Made by a program: the position numbers and the translations under genes. Source: Membranipora membranacea (Eukaryota; Bryozoa; Gymnolaemata; Cheilostomatida; Membraniporidae). Taken from it: a stretch of 64,000 bases of DNA. This document shows, in pieces, positions 53,374 to 58,009 of the stretch (position 1 is its first letter; every line of letters starts with the position of its first letter). The notes beneath the pieces are model-generated. The model saw only the letters and a program-made list of their open reading frames with translations. It was not told the DNA's origin and did not search any database. Where the stretch lies: the NCBI GenBank assembly GCA_914767715.1, contig OU612068.1:4712001-4776000 (forward strand). The letters are read 5' to 3'.

Positions 53374-55780
53374 ATTCTATCACTAACATAAAATAATATG
53401 TTGCGAGATAAGGGTGTTCATACTGAAAAGGAGCCAGCACATACAAGGAAAAATAAGTTTAAACACTGATGGATGATTAAAAGAGAATATCATTTAAAAT
53501 ATGGATAGCATGCCTCAAAAAACAGTCTTTACTACAAGGGCACTTCTGTATTTAATTGTTCGATACCTGCCTGAGGGGCATTTAGCAAGAAAGTTGTTCA
53601 TAAAGTGGTCATCGTCATGGATATATCGGAGGGCAAGTGTTTTGGTACCCTTAGTCATAAGGCTGTCGAGATCATCTACTTGGAGTTTGAGCTTTGAGGC
53701 CTGATCAAAAAACTTGCTCAAACGTTTCTTGTCCTTAGCAAAGATAGTAGTGTATAATACTGGTAAACAATAAGTGAGCAGGGAAACAATAAAACTTTTA
53801 AATAACATGGTGGCAAGGGGTATGGTGCTAAGATGTACAAAATTCCTGACAATATACATACGCTGCTCAGCTTTACTCACAACAGAATTGTTTACTACAC
53901 TTGTGGTGAATCCATCAGCACTTGGAGATTCGCAGAGTGGCTTAAGAAATCTATTTTCGATCATCTTAGTAACATAATAACACATTAGACCCGATTCTGA
54001 TCCGGACATCTCAGGTTGCCCGGTAATTACATACCTACGCAGCCATATGACTCAGAAGACAGTAAATATAATCAATCTCATACCAGTGATTACCTAGCTG
54101 AGGCAATCCAATATCCACTCAAGTTACCAGGATTTCACCATGGAGCTCTCGAGTGTTTACAAGGCGCTGTCGAGGCACCAGAATATGTAGCAAATAATAT
54201 ATATGTTTTTTTTTCAAGTCAATCAGGACTGGCTTGAGCAAGTAAACAGCTGAAATCATCGAGATGGTCAATCATCGCCCAATGGTGACTGTGTAAACAT
54301 TAATTAGTTATTAATAGTCTAATAATTACATATCATAATCAGATACCTGTGAGGAATGTATGACTGCGATCTACTTCTGGGAGTAGATAACTCCAGAGGT
54401 GATAAAGGAGGCGAGGGGCACAGATCCTCATCAGACGATCTGAGAGATTCAGGAGGCAGTGATTCTGCGTCTCCAGACTCTGATGAGCTCAGATCCTTCC
54501 GTAGTGGAGGTCCCTCTAGCGGGTACCTGTCTGTTAGATCTAATTCCCTCATATCATATGCAGACAGACATCTAAAACAATGAGAAAAAAAATATATGGA
54601 CACCATGCTTCATTCGTATTACTGCATCACATAATCCAGCTTCGATACAAGTGGCATTATTTTGCAAGATCATATCGTGGGACTGGAAATACGAGGTAGT
54701 CCAATGGAAGGCTTTATGATGGCGATGCACCAGTCAAAGATGTAAAACTATTTAACTACAATATACTGCTGTTACTGAAAGTTAATCCGCAATAACCAAA
54801 CTTCACACATAGTAGAAACACTCGTTCCCTCAAAGCAATATTGGCAAGGAATATTAAGAGAGACGTCCAGGCTATGTGATACGTGATTATGCATCTAATG
54901 TCCACTATCATTCAGGGCGATATCAACATCTGCTCATGGTTAAGAGCAGAGTATAACTTTTCATGTTACAATCAATCTTTACATCAAAGACACCCTCCCT
55001 ATAATTTTGTTGTTACCTTCTCTTTGCTTTTTCTAGTTCTGAGTCAGCATATCTTCCTTCATTGATGATGTCATCAAGATAATCCACACTCTGCGTATAA
55101 TCTGACCTCGGTAAGGGGTCAGCAAAGTCTGTCGCAAGAAAAAATTCATCATCGTCAGACAAGCCATCACCTGAATCACCATAATAACTAGCTGGTCCAG
55201 TGTCATCGTATTCAGGGTCATACAATGAGTCATCCCCCTCTAGGGGAGGTAACTGCTCAACACTAACAGCTTGTACAGCTCTGTATATCCCATCGGTAAG
55301 CTGAGGTTCAGAGCGCTGTCTGCCCGCGGTCTGTACACGCCTCTGCTTGGTTGGAGGTTGGGCTATGTTTGAAGGCGCAGCCAGGCTGTGTCTTACCCGA
55401 CTCTCTGTATTTAATAATCCTCTTAGTGTATCAGGATACAGATTATCCGGCTCAGGTTCATCAGGAGTGAGTAACTCAGGAGGTAGTCTTATATCAGACT
55501 CTGTGTGCCGTCTCCTAGCCTGAGTGTTACTCTCATACAGTAGGGGACGGCGCCTGTACTCCTCGCCGCACGCCCCATCTCTGTCACTTGAGCCCTGAGG
55601 TGGCTGATACAGCATCTTTTTCAGTCTGTCAGGTATGGAGTCAGGTTTAACGCCGGCGTTATCCTCTATCATCCACTGATAGATGAGAAACAGAAGAGCT
55701 AGTACTGTGATAAAGTCTCTAACATACCAGATGAGTCCACAGAACAGGAACAGCAGAATCAGAGTCTGAGACGACGGCAT
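13739..55780 (-). CDS. Giant 30-exon gene: ~3,498-aa membrane-anchored, largely disordered protein
   Basis: Coding exons, 5' to 3': 55780-55017, 54571-54347, 51896-51676, 50328-49391, 47708-47574, 37043-35526, 33614-33158, 31435-31368, 29983-29864, 28698-28545, 26562-26405, 25563-25032, 24641-24468, 24110-23881, 23344-22997, 22835-22755, 22539-21406, 20903-20745, 20440-20283, 20041-19804, 19187-18984, 18741-18596, 18298-18022, 17759-17540, 17295-17144, 16880-16693, 16343-16092, 15457-15113, 14871-14637, 14404-13739. They sum to 10,497 nt (3,499 codons with stop), and the phase agrees at all 29 introns. Residues ~7-37 form a hydrophobic hairpin; no other membrane segment or globular domain is evident. 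The rest is Ser/Pro/Glu/Gln-rich with scattered short motifs: repeated W-M, (S/T)P-K block, heptapeptide repeats, AT-hook-like, TQT. The tail is rich in Q, P, Y and DPR and ends V-S-D-F. I do not recognise the family; a scaffold on an intracellular membrane is inference. The weakest join is 47574 to 37043, a 10.5-kb intron with a nested gene, so a split into two genes cannot be fully excluded. Confidence 0.75.
14637..14871 (-). CDS. Giant gene exon 29: YP/PQ-rich
   Basis: Residues 3199-3277, phase 2 in and 0 out. Acceptor TTTCTCTCTGTTACAG, donor GAACAG|GTATAT. It continues the Tyr-Pro/Gln/His low-complexity tail. Confidence 0.8.
15113..15457 (-). CDS. Giant gene exon 28: DPR/YP-rich
   Basis: Residues 3084-3199, phase 2 in and 2 out. 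Acceptor TTGATTATTCAG, donor CCAAG|GTAAAG. Low-complexity sequence built on D-P-R, Y-P-A-D and Q-Q with tyrosines at regular spacing. Confidence 0.8.
16092..16343 (-). CDS. Giant gene exon 27
   Basis: Residues 3000-3084, phase 2 in and 2 out. Acceptor GTTGTATTTGACAG, donor GCCGA|GTAAGT. Gln/Tyr/Pro-rich, with A-P-P-P-K-P-E. Confidence 0.75.
16693..16880 (-). CDS. Giant gene exon 26
   Basis: Residues 2938-3000, phase 0 in and 2 out. Acceptor TTGTTTTATAG, donor GAGG|GTAAGT. It includes N-S-S-T-Q-T-H, matching the core T-Q-T of dynein light chain LC8 ligands, and P-N-S-P-P-R-P. Confidence 0.75.
17144..17295 (-). CDS. Giant gene exon 25
   Basis: Residues 2887-2937, phase 1 in and 0 out. Acceptor TTTATTTCATCAG, donor AATAAG|GTAAGC. 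It contains A-W-Q-T-W-L-G-G-G followed by a helix (ALEQKVENAYNRH). The two Trp and the balanced composition suggest a small folded or binding segment. Confidence 0.8.
17540..17759 (-). CDS. Giant gene exon 24
   Basis: Residues 2814-2887, phase 0 in and 1 out. Acceptor CCTTTCTTTTTCAG, donor CCTG|GTAAGT. It has a helical V-A-M-M-I-E-L-Y-N-K-H-K segment between Pro/Ser-rich stretches and looks more ordered than average. Confidence 0.8.
18022..18298 (-). CDS. Giant gene exon 23: basic exon with AT-hook-like motif
   Basis: Residues 2721-2813, phase 2 in and 0 out. Acceptor TTTTTTGTGACTGTAG, donor CAGAAG|GTAAGG. Near residue 2731 it has R-K-R-P-G-R-P-K-G-R-S-R, matching the AT-hook core (R-G-R-P-like) flanked by basic residues. 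Then a short ordered-looking segment (A-I-A-N-I-A-S-V-F-D) and a Ser/Arg/Gln end. It lacks an internal ATG of useful length and was found by phase. Confidence 0.75.
18596..18741 (-). CDS. Giant gene exon 22
   Basis: Residues 2673-2721, phase 0 in and 2 out. Acceptor AATTTTGTTTTCAG, donor AGCAG|GTTAGA. It begins with an in-frame ATG, but acceptor and frame show it is internal. Confidence 0.75.
18984..19187 (-). CDS. Giant gene exon 21
   Basis: Residues 2605-2672, phase 0 in and 0 out. Acceptor TTTCGTTGTAG, donor CGCAAT|GTGAGT. It has a charged helical stretch (RSWENANRRRDMRDAVREL) and Tyr/Trp residues, and is less disorder-prone than its neighbours. Confidence 0.75.
19804..20041 (-). CDS. Giant gene exon 20
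   Basis: Residues 2525-2604, phase 2 in and 0 out. Acceptor TTATTTGAATAG, donor CCAGAG|GTTAGT. Arg/Ser/Pro-rich polar sequence. Confidence 0.75.
20283..20440 (-). CDS. Giant gene exon 19
   Basis: Residues 2473-2525, phase 0 in and 2 out. Acceptor GATGTTCCAG, donor CACAG|GTTGGT. Ser/Gln/Arg-rich, no domain seen. Confidence 0.75.
20745..20903 (-). CDS. Giant gene exon 18
   Basis: Residues 2420-2472, phase 0 in and 0 out. Acceptor CACAATTTTAG, donor CCAGAG|GTAACA. Basic, with R-A-R-S-E-P-R-S-S-R-P-K, a candidate 14-3-3/basophilic kinase site. Confidence 0.75.
21406..22539 (-). CDS. Giant gene exon 17: 378-residue Ser/Pro/Lys/Glu-rich exon
   Basis: Residues 2042-2419, phase 0 in and 0 out. Acceptor CATATGTTCACAG, donor GAAAAG|GTGGGA. 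It contains a charged helix (E-F-D-R-V-E-K-L-R-E-E-M), T-P-T-P-P-G and S-P-L-A-R-A-K-S-I proline-directed sites, long disordered Ser/Arg/Pro sequence, and an ordered-looking end with I-R-V-S-K-D-Q-V-I-V-E-E-I and E-Y-M-N-V-W-D-T. Confidence 0.9.
22755..22835 (-). CDS. Giant gene exon 16 (81 nt)
   Basis: Residues 2015-2041, phase 0 in and 0 out. Acceptor TTTAATTATCCAG, donor ATGAAT|GTAAGT. A small acidic, Gln/Pro-rich cassette-type exon. Confidence 0.7.
22997..23344 (-). CDS. Giant gene exon 15: tandem heptapeptide repeats
   Basis: Residues 1899-2014, phase 0 in and 0 out. Acceptor CCTACTCTTTCAG, donor GATGAT|GTAAGT. From ~1959 it carries seven tandem seven-residue units with consensus E-P-(H/Q)-S-(E/Q)-(Y/F)-(T/M), the last one partial. 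Acidic D-E-D sequences lie at both ends. Confidence 0.85.
23881..24110 (-). CDS. Giant gene exon 14
   Basis: Residues 1822-1898, phase 1 in and 0 out. Acceptor TTCGCTGTTCTAG, donor ATGAGT|GTGAGT. It contains P-P-D-E-W-M-N-I-G-S-R-R-E-R-V (W~1857), a run of six serines and a Gln/Pro end. Confidence 0.8.
24468..24641 (-). CDS. Giant gene exon 13
   Basis: Residues 1764-1822, phase 1 in and 1 out (symmetric). Acceptor CCGTTTTATAG, donor CTCAG|GTATGG. Asp/Glu-rich; the upstream neighbour supplies the split first codon. Confidence 0.75.
25032..25563 (-). CDS. Giant gene exon 12: charged helical region with Trp motifs
   Basis: Residues 1587-1764, phase 0 in and 1 out. Acceptor GTTCTATTGTAG, donor CAGT|GTTAGT. 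It contains K-R-D-W-M-K-Q-L (W~1635), N-E-W-E-D-E-L (W~1646, resembling the W-acidic motif that binds kinesin light chain) and a strongly charged helical stretch (ELERRVSDTELREKMEDSM) followed by two further Trp. Confidence 0.85.
26405..26562 (-). CDS. Giant gene exon 11
   Basis: Residues 1534-1586, phase 1 in and 0 out. Acceptor TTCCCTTGACAG, donor CAACAG|GTAATT. Glu/Thr-rich acidic segment without recognisable motif. Confidence 0.75.
27738..28235. mobile_element. 498-bp TA-flanked fold-back element (MITE-like)
   Basis: Long inverted terminal repeats of about 165 bp at roughly 80-85% similarity by eye begin GACAGTTTTCTGAG at 27738 and end in the reverse complement at 28235. A TA dinucleotide sits immediately outside both ends, the target duplication expected of Tc1/mariner-type elements. 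No transposase frame is present, so it would be non-autonomous. It lies in the intron between giant-gene exons 10 and 11. Confidence 0.65.
28545..28698 (-). CDS. Giant gene exon 10
   Basis: Residues 1483-1534, phase 0 in and 1 out. Acceptor GTACCATTAACAG, donor AGAG|GTCAGT. It contains T-Q-W-A-E-T-L-Q-Q-Y-M and the acidic serine run S-S-D-S-E-S. Confidence 0.75.
29864..29983 (-). CDS. Giant gene exon 9
   Basis: Residues 1443-1482, phase 0 in and 0 out. Acceptor CTTGTTTGTAG, donor ATCCAG|GTTTGT. Acidic, with P-G-A-P-D-P-P-A and K-E-E-E-D-Y. A possible cassette exon. Confidence 0.7.
30638..30679. repeat. Perfect 17-bp GC-rich palindrome
   Basis: Arms AGGATGGCGATCGCGGC (30638-30654) and its exact reverse complement (30663-30679) flank an 8-base loop. 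Weaker complementarity (CACAGC/GCTGTG) extends it outward to about 30625-30692. It is far more GC-rich than the surrounding intron. Confidence 0.9.
31368..31435 (-). CDS. Giant gene exon 8 (micro-exon, 68 nt)
   Basis: Residues 1420-1442, phase 1 in and 0 out. Acceptor TTATGTAAATTCAG, donor ATTGAG|GTTGGT. It encodes an acidic D-E-L-D-E-M-D segment. Short, but phase-compatible on both sides. Confidence 0.65.
33158..33614 (-). CDS. Giant gene exon 7: acidic helix and proline stretch
   Basis: Residues 1268-1420, phase 0 in and 1 out. Acceptor TTACTGTTTTAG, donor ATGG|GTAAGC. It opens with D-D-E-W-M-S-D-D-E-E, then a charged helix (EREQEEQLRLAAQKRALAAA), an S-D-S-E-D-D casein-kinase-2-like patch, PPPPVPHRGP and a His/Tyr-rich acidic segment. 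Confidence 0.85.
33615..35525. other. Intron between giant-gene exons 6 and 7
   Basis: AT-rich, with no frame showing coding character on either strand and no repeat that I could recognise. Confidence 0.5.
35526..37043 (-). CDS. Giant gene exon 6: 506-residue (S/T)P-K-rich exon
   Basis: Residues 762-1267, phase 0 in and 0 out. Acceptor TTTTACTCTGTAG, donor AAAGAG|GTATGT. The first third is strongly basic with repeated T/S-P-x-K units (TSPVKSPTKPSPSK and similar, then TPTKLTPTK), like the basic proline-directed phosphosite regions of microtubule-associated proteins. The rest is acidic and Ser/Asn-rich, ending S-S-W-M-D-R-L-K-E. Confidence 0.85.
37698..37726. repeat. 29-bp palindrome flanked by CCAAA direct repeats
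   Basis: ACAGGGAGGGT and its reverse complement (11 bp each, perfect) surround 7 bases, with CCAAA immediately on both sides (37693-37697 and 37727-37731). It looks like a minimal insertion with a 5-bp target duplication. Its end sequence is shared with the 100-bp element at 55989-56088. Confidence 0.7.
37732..41778. other. 3' part of the 10.5-kb intron of the giant gene
   Basis: No convincing exon. It contains the inverted repeat at 39849-39950 and a short (TTCTA)n run at about 39047-39076. Confidence 0.45.
39849..39950. repeat. Imperfect inverted repeat with TACAAGC ends
   Basis: TACAAGC...ATAAACATAT...CAAGGAGCAACAG at the left mirrors CTGTTTCTCCTTG...ATGTTTGC...GCTTGTA at the right. An AT-rich internal duplication lengthens the left arm. 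A probable small fold-back element inside the 10.5-kb intron. Confidence 0.55.
41779..41886 (-). CDS. Candidate alternative first exon (36 codons) of the giant gene
   Basis: ATG at 41886 opens 36 codons containing MGDTQIRCSLCRDRAPVQ and ends at CACAG|GTTTGT in phase 0, which would join the exon starting at 37043 in frame. No convincing acceptor precedes it, so it fits an internal promoter making a shorter, hairpin-free isoform. If the inner ATG at 41853 were used, the product would begin M-G-D-T with nearby cysteines. A second donor (C|GTAAGT, ~41765) lies just beyond. Tentative. Confidence 0.3.
43127..43132 (-). terminator. Polyadenylation signal of the nested gene
   Basis: AATAAA on the minus strand about 330 bases below the stop at 43462. 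Confidence 0.5.
43462..44348 (-). CDS. Nested two-exon gene: 245-aa Ser/Lys-rich, probably N-myristoylated protein
   Basis: Model join(44348-44113, 43963-43462), phase 2 at the single intron (donor TGCAG|GTAAGA, acceptor CCTGTTTTCAG). The protein starts M-G-N-N-N-S-S, which fits the N-myristoylation pattern (Gly2, Ser6). Residues ~33-60 are strongly basic, the middle is acidic (E-S-E-S-D-E-E-D), then comes a run of S-S-K triplets, and a more ordered end (N-I-V-I-R-D-I-D-W-L-Y-K-H-C-D) closes with F-Y-G-L. Family not recognised; a membrane-tethered regulatory protein is inference. It has its own TATA box and polyadenylation signal and lies on the same strand inside the longest intron of the giant gene. 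Confidence 0.75.
43619..43690. repeat. Coding 9-bp tandem repeat (Ser-Ser-Lys)
   Basis: About eight copies of a 9-bp unit read GAGCTTTTT or GAGCTTTTA on the + strand encode the S-S-K run of the nested gene. The unit length keeps the frame, so copy-number change would alter only run length. Confidence 0.8.
44415..44495 (-). promoter_or_regulatory. TATA promoter of the nested gene with E-box
   Basis: On the minus strand TATAAATA (44442-44449) lies about 100 bases above the ATG, with a CACGTG E-box (44489-44494) a further 40 bases upstream. The start is expected near 44415-44420. It supports independent transcription of the nested gene. Confidence 0.55.
44500..47573. other. 5' part of the 10.5-kb intron of the giant gene
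   Basis: No exon found. It holds a short (GAT)n run near 45593-45610 and nothing else I could recognise. Confidence 0.45.
47574..47708 (-). CDS. Giant gene exon 5
   Basis: Residues 717-761, phase 0 in and 0 out (a possible cassette exon). Acceptor CTATTTTCCAG, donor CCCAG|GTTAGT. It encodes P-L-S-P-S-P-L-T-D and a Gln/His/Ser-rich tail. It precedes the 10.5-kb intron. If unspliced the frame closes after two residues, but I see no AATAAA within 500 bases, which favours splicing onward. Confidence 0.65.
49391..50328 (-). CDS. Giant gene exon 4: large Ser/Asp-rich segment
   Basis: Residues 404-716, phase 1 in and 0 out. Acceptor CTTTTGTAG, donor AATCAG|GTAGCC. It contains P-P-P-P-H-Y, a W-M motif (S-W-M-S-V, W~525), a P-P-P-P-A-D-L stretch, and an 11-residue segment V-H-A-T-P-(V/I)-M-L-G-T-P present twice near the end. 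Confidence 0.85.
50779..51100. repeat. Copy 1 of a diverged intronic direct duplication
   Basis: About 320 bp alignable by eye to 52179-52479 in the same orientation, sharing blocks such as GACTATTGAGTT, ATCATTATTGTTAAA and CAAATCA(A/G)CATCAG in the same order. It lies in the intron 3' of giant-gene exon 3. Confidence 0.65.
51676..51896 (-). CDS. Giant gene exon 3
   Basis: Residues 330-404, phase 2 in and 1 out. Acceptor TTGTTGTTCTAG, donor TTAG|GTAAGT. It encodes polar sequence containing R-A-R-S-M-S-S-T-M and a helical acidic stretch E-E-V-D-M-N-D-I-D. It has no internal Met-initiated frame of useful length and was found only by phase matching. Confidence 0.75.
52179..52479. repeat. Copy 2 of the diverged intronic direct duplication
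   Basis: Partner of 50779-51100, located in the intron 5' of exon 3, with the exon lying between the two copies. Confidence 0.65.
52718..52810. repeat. Inverted repeat around a 16-C homopolymer
   Basis: TGATCAAGGAGTTAGA on the left pairs imperfectly with TCCAACTCCTTGATTTGATCA on the right. Between them sit C16 and GGGCGAGAG. Confidence 0.6.
53151..53200. repeat. Short hairpin ACCATAGAC...GTCTATGGT
   Basis: Arms ACCATAGAC and GTCTATGGT with an inner ACTTA/TAAGT pair, flanked by a repeated GCCTAC. Probably a minimal fold-back element remnant. Confidence 0.55.
53310..54010 (-). mobile_element. 5'-truncated non-LTR retrotransposon (LINE) fragment with (AATC)n tail
   Basis: The minus frame 54009-53515 encodes about 164 residues resembling the C-terminal end of non-LTR reverse transcriptases: A-E-Q-R-M-Y-I-V-R, F-K-S-F-I-V-S-L-L-T-Y-C-L-P-V, a K-D-K-K-R-L-S-K segment, and a final L-A-K-C-P-S-G-R-Y-R-T...R-S. 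After the stop comes a short 3' UTR and then the tetranucleotide array at 53311-53372, (AATC)n on the minus strand. That is where the simple-repeat tail of a CR1/RTE-like LINE would be. The catalytic core is absent, so it is dead. Same orientation as the host gene, in the intron between exons 2 and 3. Confidence 0.7.
53311..53372. repeat. (TTGA)n tetranucleotide microsatellite
   Basis: About 15 uninterrupted copies of TGAT. Best explained as the 3' tail of the adjacent LINE fragment. Confidence 0.9.
54347..54571 (-). CDS. Giant gene exon 2
   Basis: Residues 255-330, phase 2 in and 2 out (symmetric). Acceptor CATTGTTTTAG, donor CACAG|GTATCT. Ser/Pro/Leu-rich with an S-S-D-E-D acidic serine cluster and a proline patch P-S-P-P-L-S-P-L. 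Confidence 0.8.
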
Positions 55781-55814
55781 GGTTTAGCACCACGGTGGTA
55801 CTACCTTGGTACTC
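55017..55814 (-). CDS. Giant gene exon 1: start codon and hydrophobic hairpin
   Basis: The acceptor TTTCCGTTTATAG ends at 55815. The exon carries 34 untranslated bases, then ATG at 55780. Residues 1-255: two closely spaced hydrophobic stretches (TLILLFLFCGLIWYV and FITVLALLFLIYQWM) joined by R-D, a hairpin anchor or N-terminal membrane insert. A long polar region with acidic clusters follows. The donor is AGAAG|GTAACA (phase 2). At least one untranslated exon must lie upstream. Confidence 0.8.
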
Positions 55815-55988
55815 CTATAAACGGAAAACAAATAAATGTTTTTTTTGGAAATAGCCAAACTACTCTGTAATATTAATTTTACTAGTAGTTCTATACAACT
55901 TCCACAAACCCTGTCTGATTAAATAACCATTATACACAATAAAACTCTCCACCTATCAGATACATAAGGCATAAAGAAACTCATAATG

Positions 55989-56088
55989 CAGGGAGGGGTG
56001 TGAATAAGGAGTTAGATATGTATCATGAAGTGTGAAGGTTCGTTGATCTCTGTCCTTGTGAAAGTATGAGTAGGGTTACCCCTCCCTG
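55989..56088. mobile_element. 100-bp element with 11-bp terminal inverted repeats
   Basis: CAGGGAGGGGT at the left and its exact reverse complement at the right bound 100 bp. The end matches the palindrome at 37698-37726. The CAGGG start is reminiscent of hAT-type ends, but I see no matching 8-bp flanking duplication. It lies just upstream of the first coding exon of the giant gene. Confidence 0.5.
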
Positions 56089-56089
56089 T

Positions 56090-57863
56090 TACAAAAGGAT
56101 TACCAGATAATAACAGGCCTGTTGAGGGAATCTGAGCCCATATCTCAAAGTACAATCAAATGTAATTACAGGGCACCATACATCATGAACTTCATGAAAC
56201 TTCAGCAAAATCAATTTTTAATGCTAGTACTCCAAAACTAACACAAAATAGTTGGCGGAGATATGTGTCCTTTAGATTAAGTAGAGGGATAACAAGAAGA
56301 CAATGAGGCATAATTAGCCCCTCAGAGAGATACTAATTTAGAAACTTGACATCAGAAATCTTCTTCAGCCTATCGGGCAAGGATCGTATGACAAATACAA
56401 AACACAAACAACTACGACAGATCATTTGTTGCACTATATGAGCAGTGTGTGTCCTAGTCATGTATGAATCCTGTTACTTACAGCCAACAACTGCATTCTT
56501 GATGAATATAACATTTAATTATCTGAATCTGAGATCTAGCTGCATGCCATGTACATATAATCAAAGATTATAAATTTGATATAATTGCATGTCAGGAACT
56601 GAAATATTTGATGAATAATTACTTTGTAACTGGATTTTTGTATGTTTATTCCAGAAAGAAAATATTTGTCTTTACATTTCTGAGAGTAATAACACGGCCT
56701 CTCTCAATTTACACAGCTAATATAACATGTGCATACGATCTCGGTCTAAAATACAACAGCTGCGTGGCTAAAATTACACATTGAAAGTTCAGTTGACAAT
56801 GTGAAGCCGACAATTTCGCTTCCGTAAGACCACAAGATGTAGAATGGCTTTGAACATCTTGAATGTGACTGCACAATTTATGGATGATATGAGGAGCATT
56901 TTTGAGATACTCAGAATATATTTAATCACACAACATACTTGGGTGAACTTGACATCGTGCCAATGTTCTCACCATGCCACTCCTTATCAATTTTGCGCAA
57001 CTGAAAGCTTTTAATTGATAAAGTTCCGGCGCCAAATAGAAATTGACCAGATAACTTTTTTTACAAAACTACTTGGCTTCATGTTAGTAAGATATTGCTC
57101 GGACTATTTGGTCTGAATCTGCATTGGGTTTGTAGAACAGGTAATCTGGCTGGTGCTGCTTTACCCAGTCTGAATAACCTAGAAAAACAGTTAATCTATG
57201 TCTTAGTAAAATGTTGTGGGAATGTAAGACAACACATCGAAGATCTTGCATGGCAACCAGGCCAGCCTGCCCTAACGAAACCTAGACATCCATAGCTAGG
57301 TTGTACCAAGGAGTGATAGCTACCCATGGGCTGCACCAAAAGATTACATTTACCCGGTGAAACACACCATTAAACAGAAACAGCTACAACATGCTTTCGG
57401 TTTTGTATGAAGCCATACATGAAACTGGTAAGCGCTCGCTACACATTAGATAAATTTAAAACAGACACCAAAGGTCAGATATGTAACAAGCAAAAACTTC
57501 AACTGGCATGCCAAACTTCTCACCGGTTTTCCGTGAATGAAAGAGATTACACAGACTCTGGGCACAGCTTCTATCAATGTATCAATCGTAGAGAAGATAG
57601 GAGCATTTTTGTTGGTTTTGCCAACCAAAACACTGATAGCGTTCAACTAAAAGTTATCAACAAGCAGCCGTACCATAAGTTGATGCTCTTGATCTCAAAC
57701 ACTGCTGCATGCACCTACAAATTATAATATCGTCTGCAACACTAGAAAATAGTGCTGGTAGCTACAAGCTAATAGCCATCACTCACTGTATAGTGCATAC
57801 CGATCCATAATACTGCATAATAAATACTTGAGATAAACATTAATTTAGAATTATGTATCTTAC
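56090..57863. other. Presumed first intron of the giant gene
   Basis: No coding exon. A 106-codon plus-strand frame at 57407-57727 has no homology signature or splice context. Confidence 0.4.
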
Positions 57864-57998
57864 CATATTGAACGGGGATTCTTCAAAGCCAGACAAACCG
57901 ATCCGAAACTTTGGTGATCCGCTGATTATATGTAGAGAATACTTGCCATAAAACAGGCCCCCTAACTAGTTAGAAGTTGAGCTAGCAAACACTAAACT
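57864..57998 (-). other. Candidate 5' untranslated exon of the giant gene
   Basis: An initiator-like TTCAGTTT at 57994-58000 is followed 135 bases later by the donor ATATG|GTAAGATAC. It could splice to the acceptor at 55815. A rival donor (CTCAG|GTATGT) ends at 58906. Neither is proven. Confidence 0.3.
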
Positions 57999-58009
57999 GA
58001 ACGCAAGCT

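Noticed and set aside
57407-57727. Plus-strand 106-aa frame
   Set aside because: No splice or promoter context; opposite strand is open too, indicating chance.
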